From positions 7,445,518-7,509,517 of the forward strand of contig JANJXV010000043.1 of NCBI GenBank assembly GCA_024803745.1: a DNA stretch of 64,000 nucleotides, given 5' to 3'. The translations under genes and the position numbers were made by a program. Shown piece by piece: positions 34,112-44,550 of this stretch. The notes below the pieces were generated by a model, which saw only the letters and a program-made list of their open reading frames with translations, searched no databases and was not told where the DNA came from. Numbering within the stretch: the first letter of the stretch is position 1; each line of letters starts with the position of its first letter. Source of the stretch: Megascapheus bottae (taxonomy: Eukaryota > Chordata > Mammalia > Rodentia > Geomyidae).

Positions 34112-34308
34112 ACTGTTGGGGACCAACTGTGGGGTCAGTGACCAACTGTGGGGTAAGTGACCATGACTGTGGGGTAAATGACCTTGGACCCACACAAATG
34201 TGTACACAAGGAAATACCTCTTATGATTTTGGGCTGTGTCAATAGCTTCTCATTTAACCTGTTTAGGACTTGATAGGTTCTCATTTAACCTGTTTGGGAC
34301 AAACAGAC
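34112..34308. repeat. Duplicon B-specific short tandem repeats
   Basis: Three copies of a roughly 20-bp unit ('gaccaactgtggggtcagt', 'gaccaactgtggggtaagt', 'gaccatgactgtggggtaaat') are followed by two copies of 'ttctcatttaacctgttt' about 30 bp apart. A and C have ordinary non-repetitive sequence at this point (about 7,540-7,660 and 60,705-60,850). Confidence 0.8.
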
Positions 34309-34333
34309 CAAGAGAGAAAGAGAAAGACAAAAT

Positions 34334-34335
<2 letters not shown>

Positions 34336-34387
<52 letters not shown>
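34336..34387. repeat. (GT)n microsatellite, duplicon B
   Basis: A GT run of about 24 units, at the same locus as those in A and C. Confidence 0.97.
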
Positions 34388-36004
34388 ATTATGGCATAAC
34401 CAGATATTCCCTGTGATATGAATTGCCCGAATATATTGTAAGAATTCAATTCTGCATTGGTAGATAAAAACTATTTCTTAGATTTGGACAGCCTTATATA
34501 CTTTGTTTAGCACCAGGACCACAGCCCAAGAAATAAATTCACACCTAAATAGCGACACCAATATAAAAACATTAAAAATACTTGGTGAATAAAAGAGTTT
34601 AAATCATTTAAAGTATATCCCTGGGACAGATGATTGGTGGAAAGGCAGGGGACACAGGCTGCGTCCCTCAGTGTGGGCTTCAGCCTGTGAGTCAGCAGAG
34701 ACACACTGTAGCCAGGCAGTTCACCACCAGGCTACTGGGGAAAACAACACTTCCTGTCCATGAAAGCACTGGGAGGAGGGTAGAGGGAAGAGGAGAAACA
34801 CACAAAGGAGCCCTTCCACAGCCATGTAAAGTGACCACCTGTGTCCTCACCACATCATTTTCACCAAGAGGGTTCAACCTAGCAGGGGGTGTTCTCTAGA
34901 CACAGCCCCTCATCCCACTCAGCTCATCATACCACCAGCTCTGGAGCCAGGAGCACAGACCCCACTGAGCCTAGCTTCTCCTTCCTGTCCCCTATAGTGC
35001 TGGACAGTGGGTGGGTGGTTGTGTGAGCCATTCCCAGCTCCCCTACATCATTCTGCAGAACATCCAACACAGACCCAGAAAAAGATTCAGAGAGGCTGTG
35101 TAAACCAGCTCAGAAGGAAATTCCTCCCCCTACTCAGTCTACTTTCTACCTGACCAGAAGCAACCTTCTGCAGGTAGGCTCAACTCACCCAAAGGCAGCA
35201 CTTACCTATCCTGATTCAGTTGTGGTCCAGTTTACAGTTGATTCAGGTCCAATGTGGGTTCATTTTGTACACAGAACACAAAATACTCACTAGTGGTGCC
35301 AACCTGTTTCAGTTAACACAACAGACACTTCACCAGTCTCTTTCAACCAGTTCCAACTAGATTCAGTAAGTCCAGCAATGGGGCAACATCTCACCACCAC
35401 CTCAGCTCAGATGTACAGGCATGTCCAGCTCACCCACAGGCCTAGACTAGGCCCATACACACCGGCAGAGTTCAACCTCCATAACAGACAAAAGATATTC
35501 CCGACCTTCAGATTTAAAGTTATTCATATTCTCTTGCCAGTGGTTTTCTTCTTGATGAAAAATGACCTTGAGTGCACATGACTTCATCTACTCATCCAGA
35601 TCATGACAAGGCAATATTGACTCCAAACCTCCCCGACGACTGAAGGTCGATGAAAGCTCCAGGCTCAACTCTAGGGTTCCTGTGAGGGCAGCCAGTGTTT
35701 AGCTTCCAGGGTCAAACACCACAGGCACGAGATACTCAGCTGTGAGCCCATCAGAACTGCAGTCGTTCAAAATGAATGTGGGTGCAGACCAGGCCTATTA
35801 GTTACTGTAAGGAGCCTTAAAGTTACAGCACAGACCTCAAAAGTCCCCTGTCTCTCAGAATATATGCTTGCGCTTGAAGAACAAATTAGAATAGTTCCAC
35901 AGAAATATTTGTTCAGACTCTTCATATATTCCAGGAGAAACTCAAAGGTCAAATTAATTTCATTCAACTCTTCCCTTCTCTATCATTGCCCCTTCCAGGA
36001 AAAT

Positions 36005-36520
36005 TATTTTTTTCATATATTTTTATTATAATTAATAGAAGGGTTGAATTACATGCACCAGAAAGAAGATGGATTACTTCACAAACATTGATACCCTTTC
36101 TCATGTCTTGGTCCTCATTTCCCTCCCACCACCCCACCCCTCATCTTGTTTTCCTCCTTTCTCTGTCCGACTTCAAGTAATCAAATATGCATATATACAG
36201 TATATGAGAAAATCAGGTGAAATCCTGTAAGAATATGAGATAACAAAGGACAGCAAAAAATATGAAAGATAACATAGTACATGAAGGACAACAATCACTC
36301 ATTATATGGCTTTTGTCTCTATATCCTGGAGGTCTTTCATTTAGTGTCATTCTATATGGCCTTATGTATCTAGGTTTTGTTCTATTGTAGATGTCTGCTG
36401 GGAGAGCCCAAGGTTTCTACTGATTATGACAAATGAGGGAAACCATTGAGCCTATGTTCTTTGGGGTCTGGCTTACTTTACTTAATATGATTTTTTTCTA
36501 AGTCTTTCCATTTCTTCCAG
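36005..36520 (-). mobile_element. L1 3' UTR fragment (antisense), shared with C
   Basis: It begins 'catatatttttattataatt' and runs through the reverse complement of the L1 3' UTR. The copy at 62,555-63,055 in C is at the same place, so it was present before B and C separated. Confidence 0.85.
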
Positions 36521-36797
36521 GAAATTCTTAGAGTCTAAAATACCATTGTAATTTTGTTCTGTGCACATTCTATTTACAACAATTGCATTGAGAGCCTCAC
36601 AGACACTACTGATCTGTAGAAAAACCATTCATTCTCCTGAACTGAATCTTTGCATCTGTCTATAAATACTCAGTCTCCAGACTCCTAAGGCTCTTAACTA
36701 CTGTGCAACGAGGGAACAAGCTGGGGAATTAATTAGCCAATTACTCTTCACATTTTCCATATGGAAGAAGAAGCAGAGAGCTGTCTAATTCTTCCAT

Positions 36798-37767
36798 TTA
36801 GTTAAGTGTCCTACCCAAGTCCTGGGTTCCGAGGATCCTGCTGCCCAGCCTCCTCAGAGTCCTGCTAATGTCCCTGTTCCTCAGGCTGTAGATGAAGGGG
36901 TTCAGCATGGGGGAGACCACTGTGTACATCACCGAGGCCACCACAAGCTTCTTGGAGCCATGGAACATAGTGGAACCACAGTACACACCAAGCAAGGTGC
37001 CATAGAAAAAGCAAACCACCGACAGGTGAGCCCCACACGTGGAAAAGGCTTTGTGCCTCTCACTTCTGTGGGGATCCTGAGGATGGAAGAGATAATTTTG
37101 TAGTAAGACTAAAGGATTCCTGAACGAGGAAATAACCCCAAGACTACAGTAATTAAATATATGAACAAGTTATTTTTAAGGGAACCAGAACAGGACAGTT
37201 TAAATATTTGAGAAGCATCACAGAAGTAATTTGGGATTTCCACACTTTTAAAGCAAGTAAATTGTAAGATCAATATATTGTGTGACTGGGAATTCAAAAC
37301 ACTAAAGAAAGCAGACACCAATACTAAGATGCGACAGCACCGAGGGTTCAAGGGGACTGAGTAGTGCAGGGGGTGACAGATGGCCACAAAGCCGTCATAG
37401 GCCATGACAGTCAGAAGCATGTCACCATGCAGCCAAAAAAGAGGAAGAGAGACATCTGGGTGAGGCAGCCCCCATAGGAGATGGCTCTGCTGTGACTCTG
37501 GATGTTCACCAGCATCTTGGGGACAGTGGTAGATGTGAAGCAGATGTCAGCCAAGGAGAGATTGCAGAGGAAGAATACATGGGGTTGTGGAGGTGAGGGT
37601 CAGAGCTGACGGCCAGAATGATGAGCAGATTTCCCAGTATGGTGGTTAGATACATGAAAAGGAAAAGCCCAAAGAGGACTGGCTGTATTTCAGGGTCATC
37701 TGAGAGTTCCAGGAGATGGAACTCAGAAACTGTGGTTAGATTTTCTGCTCTGAGATGACTTGGACAA
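36798..37767 (-). pseudogene. Olfactory receptor pseudogene 5 (OR family 7-like, minus strand)
   Basis: Minus-strand reading: [20 protein letters not shown] (N-term), [20 protein letters not shown] (TM1), a deletion in TM2 near 37,580 that shifts the frame, [14 protein letters not shown] (TM3; G replaces R in DRF), IPNYFCDASQIFKLSC (loop 2), and the C-terminal [20 protein letters not shown] (TM7). Breaks: the TM2 deletion, a 1-nt loss near 37,420 (compare 'catggatgaca' in OR6), a TAG at 37,109-37,111 in TM5, and a 1-nt loss near 37,062. A CAG acceptor-like site (37,768-37,770, minus strand, after a pyrimidine tract) precedes the reading frame, and no ATG occupies the family start position. 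It is close to OR6 at 63.3-64 kb. Confidence 0.92.
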
Positions 37768-37844
37768 CTGCTAAAGGAAGAAATCTCATTACAAAAGCAT
37801 AATGTTTGTCTAGGAACGTTCAACTGTATATACCTGATATTCAA

Positions 37845-38720
37845 ATATGTATACGTTTAAATGTGTAACATACTGAGGTGCAGTGTACTTGGAAATATTT
37901 CTCTCCTGTGTCAATCCCACACTTGTAGCCTCTGGTAACTCAGGTAGGCCTTTTTTCCCCAGTCCTGTGCCTACACATCTGACCCACTGGAAGAACAACA
38001 TATTAGAAATCCAAGATCATAAAAATAGCTAGAGCATGTCAGTACAACAATACAGCCTACTCTTATTTTCTTTTTAGAACAGCTTTTTTGGGAGATCATT
38101 CGTATAAGAATCATAGAAAGGATACAGTTCCATCATTTGCAATAGATTCACAGTAAGACAGCTTTTAGCCTAGTTGGATTTCACTATACTGAGAAGAAAT
38201 CAGACCCACCAACAGTCACTTACTGTCCCACTGCAACCCAGACAGACCAATTTGCTTCTTTTCCCCGTTGACTTTCCTATTCTGGTACTACGGCATTTGC
38301 AGGGAAATGAGTAGACCTAGACATGTGCTAGTGAGTTCAGTAAGTCAGGCTCAGAGACAAAGGACACTTGTGCTCTCTCAGACATGGCTGTTAGATGTCA
38401 TTTATATCCATATAAAAATCCATATACAGGTTCATGTGCATCTGTACACAAATTAATGTGTGATGAGTAGAAGAGGATTCTGAGGGTGTTAACTCCTTGA
38501 TCGCCTAAGCTGCAGTTTAATGAAATGAATATCCCTTCTTGAATACTTATTTGTTAAACATGACATTTGAAATATGATGTAAAAATCAATGTTAATAAAC
38601 TCTTTTTAAAGAGGGGTGGGAGTTCCCCCATGCCCTTTTTATGGTCTCTGATGTGGCTAACAGGTCTGTAGAAGTTCATACATATGATTTTACATGTCAT
38701 TTTCCTCTTTATTCTTCTTT
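37845..38720. other. Intergenic spacer
   Basis: It lies between the minus-strand OR pseudogene 5 and a SINE cluster. If OR5 had an upstream exon it would lie here on the minus strand. I see no coding sequence, RNA gene or clear repeat. Confidence 0.5.
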
Positions 38721-38721
38721 T

Positions 38722-38915
38722 TTTTACCAGTCGTGGGCTTGAGCTCAGGGCATGAGCACTGTCCTTGGACTTTCTCAAGGTAAGAGCTCTACCACTTTAG
38801 CCACAGCACCATTTCTGGCTTTTTTTTCTATGTATGTGGTACCGAGGAATCGAACCCGGGTCTTCGTGCATGCTAGGCAAGCACTCTACCACTAGGGCAA
38901 ACTCCGGCCCTCCTC
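38722..38915 (-). mobile_element. SINE (antisense)
   Basis: It reads 'tggtaccgaggaatcgaacc' and 'catgctaggcaagcactcta', the reverse complement of a tRNA-like A and B box region ('gttcgattcc'). Confidence 0.75.
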
Positions 38916-38957
38916 TTTATTCTTTTAACTCTTCTTAAAAGTCCTTGCTATCTTTTG

Positions 38958-39125
38958 GGCCAGCAGTTTGTCCTAGTAGTAGTGTGCTTGCCTAGCATTC
39001 ATGAAGACTGGGGTCTGATTTCTTGGTGGTGCTATGGCTCAAGTGGTAGAGCTGTATCCTTGAGAAAGCCCAAGGACAGTGCTCAGGCCCTGCGATCAAG
39101 CCCTGGACTGCCAAAAATTATTTTT
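38958..39125 (+). mobile_element. SINE (sense)
   Basis: It reads 'agtgtgcttgcctagcattc' then 'ggctcaagtggtagagctgt' and 'agtgctcaggccctgcgatc', ending in an A/T-rich tail. Confidence 0.75.
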
Positions 39126-39254
39126 TAAGTCTTTTCTATTTCTTTCAACTACTCTGGAGGAAAGAGTAAGTCCAATCTTCCACTTTTGTAATACGCTTCT
39201 TTGTGTATGAGTTAAAAGAATGAAATGAATATCAGAATGCTCAACCCACTTTAA

Positions 39255-39495
39255 TTGTTTTTATTTATTTATTTATTTTGGGGGTGTCTTGGGGCTTGAA
39301 CTTGTCCTGGGCACTGTTCCCTGAGCACTTCAGCTCAAGGGTACCACCCTACGCTTGAGCCAACCCCACTTCCCATTTACTTGAGGTTAATTGGAGATAA
39401 GAATCTCAGGTCCTTTTGTGCCCAGGATTCTCAGACCTCAGCCTCTTTTGTAGCTAAGATTACATGCAGGAGCCACCTCATTCAGCTCCTACTTT
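39255..39495 (-). mobile_element. SINE (antisense)
   Basis: It reads 'ggggcttgaacttgtcctgg' to 'agacctcagcctcttttgta', preceded by a TTTA-rich stretch that is the reverse of its A-rich tail. Confidence 0.75.
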
Positions 39496-39509
39496 TAAAA
39501 AAATATACA

Positions 39510-39725
39510 ACATTCTAGTTTCCAGTGACTCATGCCTGTAATCCTGAGATCTGAGGATAGCAGCTCTCAGTCAACCTGAGCAAGGATGTCTTTGAAACTC
39601 TTAACTCCTGGGAACCACCAAAAGAGCAGGAAGTGGAGCTGTGGCTCGAGTGGTAAAGTGCCAACCTTGAACTAAATAGCTCAGGGATAGGTTACATCCC
39701 TGAATTCAAGACCTGACACTAATAT
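39510..39725 (+). mobile_element. SINE (sense) ending in a large microsatellite
   Basis: It reads 'ctcatgcctgtaatcctgag' to 'gaattcaagacctgacacta'. The microsatellite at 39,725-39,900 follows its 3' end directly. Confidence 0.75.
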
Positions 39726-39727
39726 AT

Positions 39728-39758
39728 TCTCCCTTTCCCTCTCTCTCTCTCCCTCCCC

Positions 39759-39795
<37 letters not shown>

Positions 39796-39814
39796 GTCTC
39801 TCTCTCTGTCTCTG

Positions 39815-39893
<79 letters not shown>

Positions 39894-39902
39894 TACACAC
39901 TC
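39728..39902. repeat. (CT)n-(CA)n compound microsatellite
   Basis: About 130 bp of CT-rich repeat with a few TGTC interruptions changes at about 39,856 into an AC run of about 44 bp. Confidence 0.97.
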
Positions 39903-39964
39903 ACAAAACTATGGAGGAAAAGTGATGCATATGAAATGAGAATGAATGACTTCTAAAACTGAGC

Positions 39965-40190
39965 CCTGAAGCCAGGCTCTGGTGACCCACTTCTGTAATC
40001 CTAGCTACTCAGGAAGCTGAGATCTGAAGATCATGGTTCAAAGCCACCCTTGGCATGAAGTCTGTGAGATGCTTATCTCCAATTAAACATCAGAAAACCA
40101 GAAGTGGCACTGTGGTCAAGGTGTAGTGCAGTAGCCTTGAGCTGAAGGCTCAGGAACAGCTCTCAGACTCTGAGTTCAAAAAGAAAAATC
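39965..40190 (+). mobile_element. SINE (sense), both halves
   Basis: It reads 'gaagccaggctctggtgacc', 'actcaggaagctgagatctg' and 'aagtggcactgtggtcaagg', the full composite arrangement, ending in an A-rich stretch. Confidence 0.78.
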
Positions 40191-40264
40191 CAAACTGATC
40201 TCAGAGATAATCACATGGCATTCTGTAAACCATGCCTCATTATTGTGTGGTGTTCCTGTCACAG

Positions 40265-40345
40265 ACAGCAGCAGCAGCCTCCACCACCTCCTCCATCTCG
40301 TCGTCATCATCATCATCATCATCATCATTATCATCAACATCCTCT
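40265..40345. repeat. Trinucleotide repeats CAG, CCA/CCT and CAT
   Basis: Short CAG, CCACCT and CGT blocks lead into about eight CAT units (40,303-40,331). The chance open frames over it (poly-H, poly-M) are not genes. Confidence 0.9.
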
Positions 40346-40454
40346 CAGTAAAGCCTTCCTCATGGTCCACAAAACACACCTCCAAATCCCTTCTCCATCC
40401 ACCCTCAGCACTCACTCGCTTAAGCTGCCTCTCTCTTTAGCCATGATCCAGGTG

Positions 40455-40560
40455 GACAGGTCTGGAATTTTTTGTATATATGATGCCAGGGAATCGAACA
40501 TAGAGCTCTGTGCATGCTAGGCGAGAACGCTAACCTAGGCCACACTCCCAGCCACGAGTC
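40455..40560 (-). mobile_element. SINE fragment (antisense)
   Basis: It reads 'ccagggaatcgaacatagag' and 'tgcatgctaggcgagaacgc', the same segment as in the SINE at 38.84-38.9 kb. Confidence 0.65.
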
Positions 40561-42900
40561 ATGGAAATTTTTTATGATTCCGTCATCCCTATGTTTGAAA
40601 TGTCCAGAGACTTGGCCTGTTAATACACACAGGTTGGTTAATTGTGCCCTGTGGGTATTAACCCTCCAAGGCCATGTAGAAGTCAAGGATGAGCCTTCCC
40701 TCTCCTGTCTCCAGGACACTGGTCCTATATCTGTCTCCTCATCACCACCATCTCTGCTACTTCTGTGTCTTCATCTCTTTCCTGAGGACAGAGGCTGGAT
40801 TTGTGCCGGGCACCAGATCTGGGATCCTCATATCTGTCTACTTGGGCCATAGCTGAAGAGAGAAGCAGCTTAAGCAACTGAGTGGGCAGGATGGTTGGTG
40901 AAGGACTTGGAGACAAGGAGACTGCAAAGTGTATGTCCTCAGTGAATTTGCAGGTAGGGGTTGAAGGTTAGGGTTACCAGTATATGTAATGGAGAATTCT
41001 TTACATACTGTGCATTTTATTCTCATTTGTGGCTCACCAAATGTATCAGGATATAAATGGTTCAAACCAGTTTCCTAAGTTCTCCTAAAGGCTGCATGAA
41101 AGGAGGAGGATGAAGAGGAGGAGGAAGAAGAGGAGGAGAAGAAGGAGAAATAGGAGGAGGAGGAGAAAGGAGGGGAATGAGAAGGAAGATTGTGATTATG
41201 GTGAAAATGACAAAAGGACATTACATCAATGAAACTTTTGGCAGAATGCCCTGTGTCCTTCTCAGAGGTCTGGGTTTTAGGTCATTCTTGCTCATTTCAT
41301 ATCGTTCACCTTCTGTAGTGTGTGCATGTGTGTGCGTTCACACACACACACGTAGGTTCTGTGGCTTGAACTAGGGGCCTGGATGCTCAAGTCCCTGAGG
41401 TTTTTGCTCAAAGCTACAGCTCCACTTCTTGCTTTTAGTCCTTCCTTTTTAATTGTAATTAATAGAAAAGTTACCGTTGTATTTGCCAGATAGAAAGTGC
41501 ATTATTTCCCAAACACTGATACCATTTCTCATGTTTGTGTGCCCTTTTGCCTCTCCTTACCCACTCCCTTCATCTTGTTTCCTCCCTTCCTATCCAATTC
41601 CAAATAAACAAATGAATGAATATAGAATAAAACAGATAACAAGCTAAGATAGTGTAACAATATGAGAATACCCAAAGGACAATAAAAGAGATTAAAAATA
41701 ACCTAGGACACTAAGAACAACAATTACACATCATATGGCTCTTGTTTCCATATCCTGGAGGTCTTCTCAATTAGCTTCCAGCTCCTAACTTCCCGATTCA
41801 AAACAAGATATACTCAGAATTCCCTGCCCCAGACTTGCTTCCACCTGTGAATCTCAGACCTCAGCCTCTGGAACAGTTAGGATTAGAAATTTGAGCCAAC
41901 TACTCCTGGAACACTGTATATTTTTAACAAGCAGGCTGTTTCAGCTTCCTCCTATTCATGTGGTTAAACCATAGCTTACTTGATGAGAGTTGTTCCATAA
42001 GAATCCTTTCCTGCCACACTTTACTCAATTTGTGTGTGAATTGATACACATGACCCTATGTGCATTCATATAGTGTGATAATTGAGATTTAATTTTATGT
42101 TTTTATATTTTATAGAAGGATACATGTCTTTTGTTTCTCTGAACCTGACTTATTTCACTCAATATCACATTTCCAGGCTTACTCATTACCCTACAAATGC
42201 CATAATACAAGAAGAGGAAAGTTGAGGGGAACCAGAAGTAGATTTGTGCCTGCATGCTGTCACAGTGGAGATAAAAAAGGAGTGACTGTTCATGGGATTG
42301 GATTTTCTTTTCAGTGCGATAGAAATATTCACTGAACTAATGGATGGGAAACTGCTTTGTTCTCCTAACTCAATATTGCCCTAGCTTGACCTACTGCTGG
42401 CCCTTCCCCCAGGGGAATCTTCCTGAAATCCTCCAGCCCAGTTTACAACCCAGAATCTCAATCTACACATGAAAGCCCACTCTCCAGCCCTCTCAGTGGA
42501 TGGGCTTCCCAGAGGCTAGGGCAGGGCACTGGCTCCAAAAGTAGGCTCCTAGACAGAGACATGCATCATAAATGTGTATATTCTTGGATTTCTCCTGCTG
42601 CCCTGGAACCTGTTCCCCCACACTACATTACAAGGATGGGCTGTACTGTCAGGTGACCTTGCTCTACCCAGCCTTTATCTTCTTGGCTTTCCAACACAAC
42701 TGCGTGTCACTCGGGCACACATGGAGACAAAAGCCTGAGGAACAAGGCATCCGAGATTGAGAAGGTTCTAGAAGTAGAGAATTGCCACAATTCACAAACA
42801 CTAGTATACTGTACTGCATAGGTGGTGCAAAATTCAAGCTTGTAAATACTTGACTTTCAAGTAATTAGAGCTGACAATTCCTGGATATGTGTTTTATTTT
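40560..42900. other. Intergenic spacer with simple repeats and an L1 3' end
   Basis: No gene is recognised. It contains a GGA/GAA purine tract (about 41,098-41,190), a short CA run (41,338-41,352), a SINE piece (about 41,355-41,440, antisense) and an antisense L1 3' UTR fragment (about 41,443-41,770, 'ttaattgtaattaatagaaa' onward). About 42,080-42,215 may be another old L1 scrap. The rest, up to OR pseudogene 3, is unannotated. Confidence 0.6.
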
Positions 42901-42908
42901 CTATCAAG

Positions 42909-43874
42909 ATGTTTTTGTCTTTGAGCAGATGTCCAGGTGATAAAGAAGCACAAAATCTAACCCTCGTTACACATTTTCATCTACTTAGAATCTCAGAGGA
43001 TCCAAAATTACAACCCATGCTCTTTGGACTCCTCCTGTCCATGTATTTGACCACCTTATTGGGAAATCTGCTCGTCATCCTGGCCGTCAGCTCAGACCCC
43101 CACATCCACACCCCCATGTACTTCTTCCTCTCCTTCCTTTCCTTGGATGACATCTGCTTCATCTCCACCACCGTACCCAAAATGCTGGTGAAACTCCTGA
43201 GTCACAGCAGAGCCATCTCCTGTGCAGGCTGCCTCACACAGATATGTCTCTTCACCATTTTTGACTGCATGGATGCTATGCTTCTTACTGTGATGGCCTA
43301 TGAGTGCTTTGTGGCCATCTGTCACCCCCTGAATTACCCTCTCATCTTGAACCCTCATCTCTGTGTCTCCTTGGTTCTGCTGTCACTTGTTGTCAGCTTC
43401 TTGGGAAGGACAGCCGCACGTGTGGATGGCATTGCAGATGACCAATTTCAAGGAATTGGAAATCCCAAGTTTCTTCTGTGACCCTTCTCAAGTCCTGGAT
43501 CTTACCTGTAAGCACACATTCACAAATGGTATCTTCAAATATGTTGTTGCTACCATATATGGATTTCCTCCAATCTTTGGAATCCTTTTCTCTTACTATA
43601 AAATTATTTCTTCAGTTCTGCGAATTCCATCATCAGGTGGTTAGTACAAAGCCTTCTCCACCTGTGGCTCTCACCTGTCAGTGGTGTGTTTATTCTTTGG
43701 GACAGGATTGGGAGTTTATTTTGCATCAGCATTGTCACATTCTCCCAGGGGCAGCGCTGTGTCCTCAGTGATGTCACTCCTTTCCTGAACCCCTTCATCT
43801 ACAGCCTGAGGACCAGGGAAATCAAAAGAACCCTGAGCAGGTTGTACAAACCAGGAGCTGACATCAGGAGGTAG
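42909..43874 (+). pseudogene. Olfactory receptor pseudogene 3 (OR family 7-like)
   Basis: [20 protein letters not shown] (N-term), [20 protein letters not shown] (TM1), [20 protein letters not shown] (TM2) and [17 protein letters not shown] (TM3; ECF where the family has DRF/DRY) are in one frame from 42,909. A 1-nt insertion near 43,402 ('cttgggaagg') shifts the frame. [20 protein letters not shown] to [11 protein letters not shown] follows in the second frame to a TAG at 43,642-43,644. Then [20 protein letters not shown] is in the same frame up to a 10-nt deletion near 43,772, and [20 protein letters not shown] is in the last frame. The ATG at 42,909 lies upstream of an acceptor-like 'ttgagcag' (ends 42,928), so it may be intronic. 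Three separate lesions make it non-functional. Confidence 0.93.
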
Positions 43875-44054
43875 GAAATACATCTGTAATATGGTTTTGC
43901 AGAAGGAAGAATAGTTGACCCTCAGTCCTGTAAATCCTACCTCTCTGAACACATTATTTGTATTGTCTGGTTTCATTAGTATCATTCATGACACACGAAT
44001 ACTGGAAAAAGTTGCTGGTTAGGTCAAGGTGTTTCTTGAAGTAGGGGTTCCGTT

Positions 44055-44550
44055 TTTTGGTTTTTTTCATATATTTGTATTGTAATTAATAGAAGGGTTA
44101 CATTATATTCACCCGATAGAAGGTACATTACTTCACGAATATTGATATCCTTTCTCATGACATGGTCCCCATTTCCCTTCCCTCCTCTCCCCGCTCCTCT
44201 TGATTTCCCCCTTCCCTCTCCTATTTCAAATAACCAATTAAGCACATATGAGATATATCAGATAACGAGGTGAAATATTGTAACAATATGAAATAACCAA
44301 GGGACAGCAAAAGAGATGAGAGATAACAGTATATTAAGGACAACAATAACTCATTATATGGCTTTTGTTTCCTTATCCTGGAGGTCCTTACATTTAGTGT
44401 CATACTATTTGGCCTAATGTCTCCAGATTTTGTTCTATTGTAAATCTCTGCTAGGGGAGCCCAAGTTTTCTACTGATTATGACAAATGAGGGAAACCATT
44501 GAGCCTATGTTCCTTTGAGTGTGGCTTACTTGACTTAATATAGTTTTGTA
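44055..44550 (-). mobile_element. L1 3' UTR fragment (antisense)
   Basis: It reads 'catatatttgtattgtaatt' through 'ggcttacttgacttaatata', in the order seen in the other antisense L1 3' ends. It is 5'-truncated with no ORF2 sequence. Confidence 0.82.

Larger units (their letters stand above)
28052..36797. repeat. Segmental duplicon B (carries OR2 and leads to OR pseudogene 5)
   Basis: It is paralogous by eye to A over 28,066-35,155 and to C along its full length. It contains SINEs at 28,370-28,600, 30,070-30,305 and 33,265-33,520, a long GA tract at 30,305-30,380, OR2 at 30.7-31.66 kb, a private repetitive patch at 34.11-34.31 kb, a GT run at 34,336-34,387, the shared 35.16-36.0 kb segment absent from A, and an antisense L1 3' UTR at about 36,005-36,520. 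Apart from these the intergenic parts show nothing I recognise. Confidence 0.85.

Noticed and set aside
38840..38900. tRNA gene (tRNA-like A and B boxes on the minus strand)
   Set aside because: Part of the SINE; no complete cloverleaf or anticodon arm could be placed, and the same segment recurs in other SINE copies.
40215..40520. 101-codon frame with poly-proline and poly-histidine
   Set aside because: It is the translation of the trinucleotide repeat tract; there is no conserved domain and the frame ends in SINE sequence.
42572..42760. Possible upstream coding exon for OR pseudogene 3
   Set aside because: The 62-codon frame has cysteines and hydrophobic residues but no recognisable domain and no clear 5' splice site in phase.
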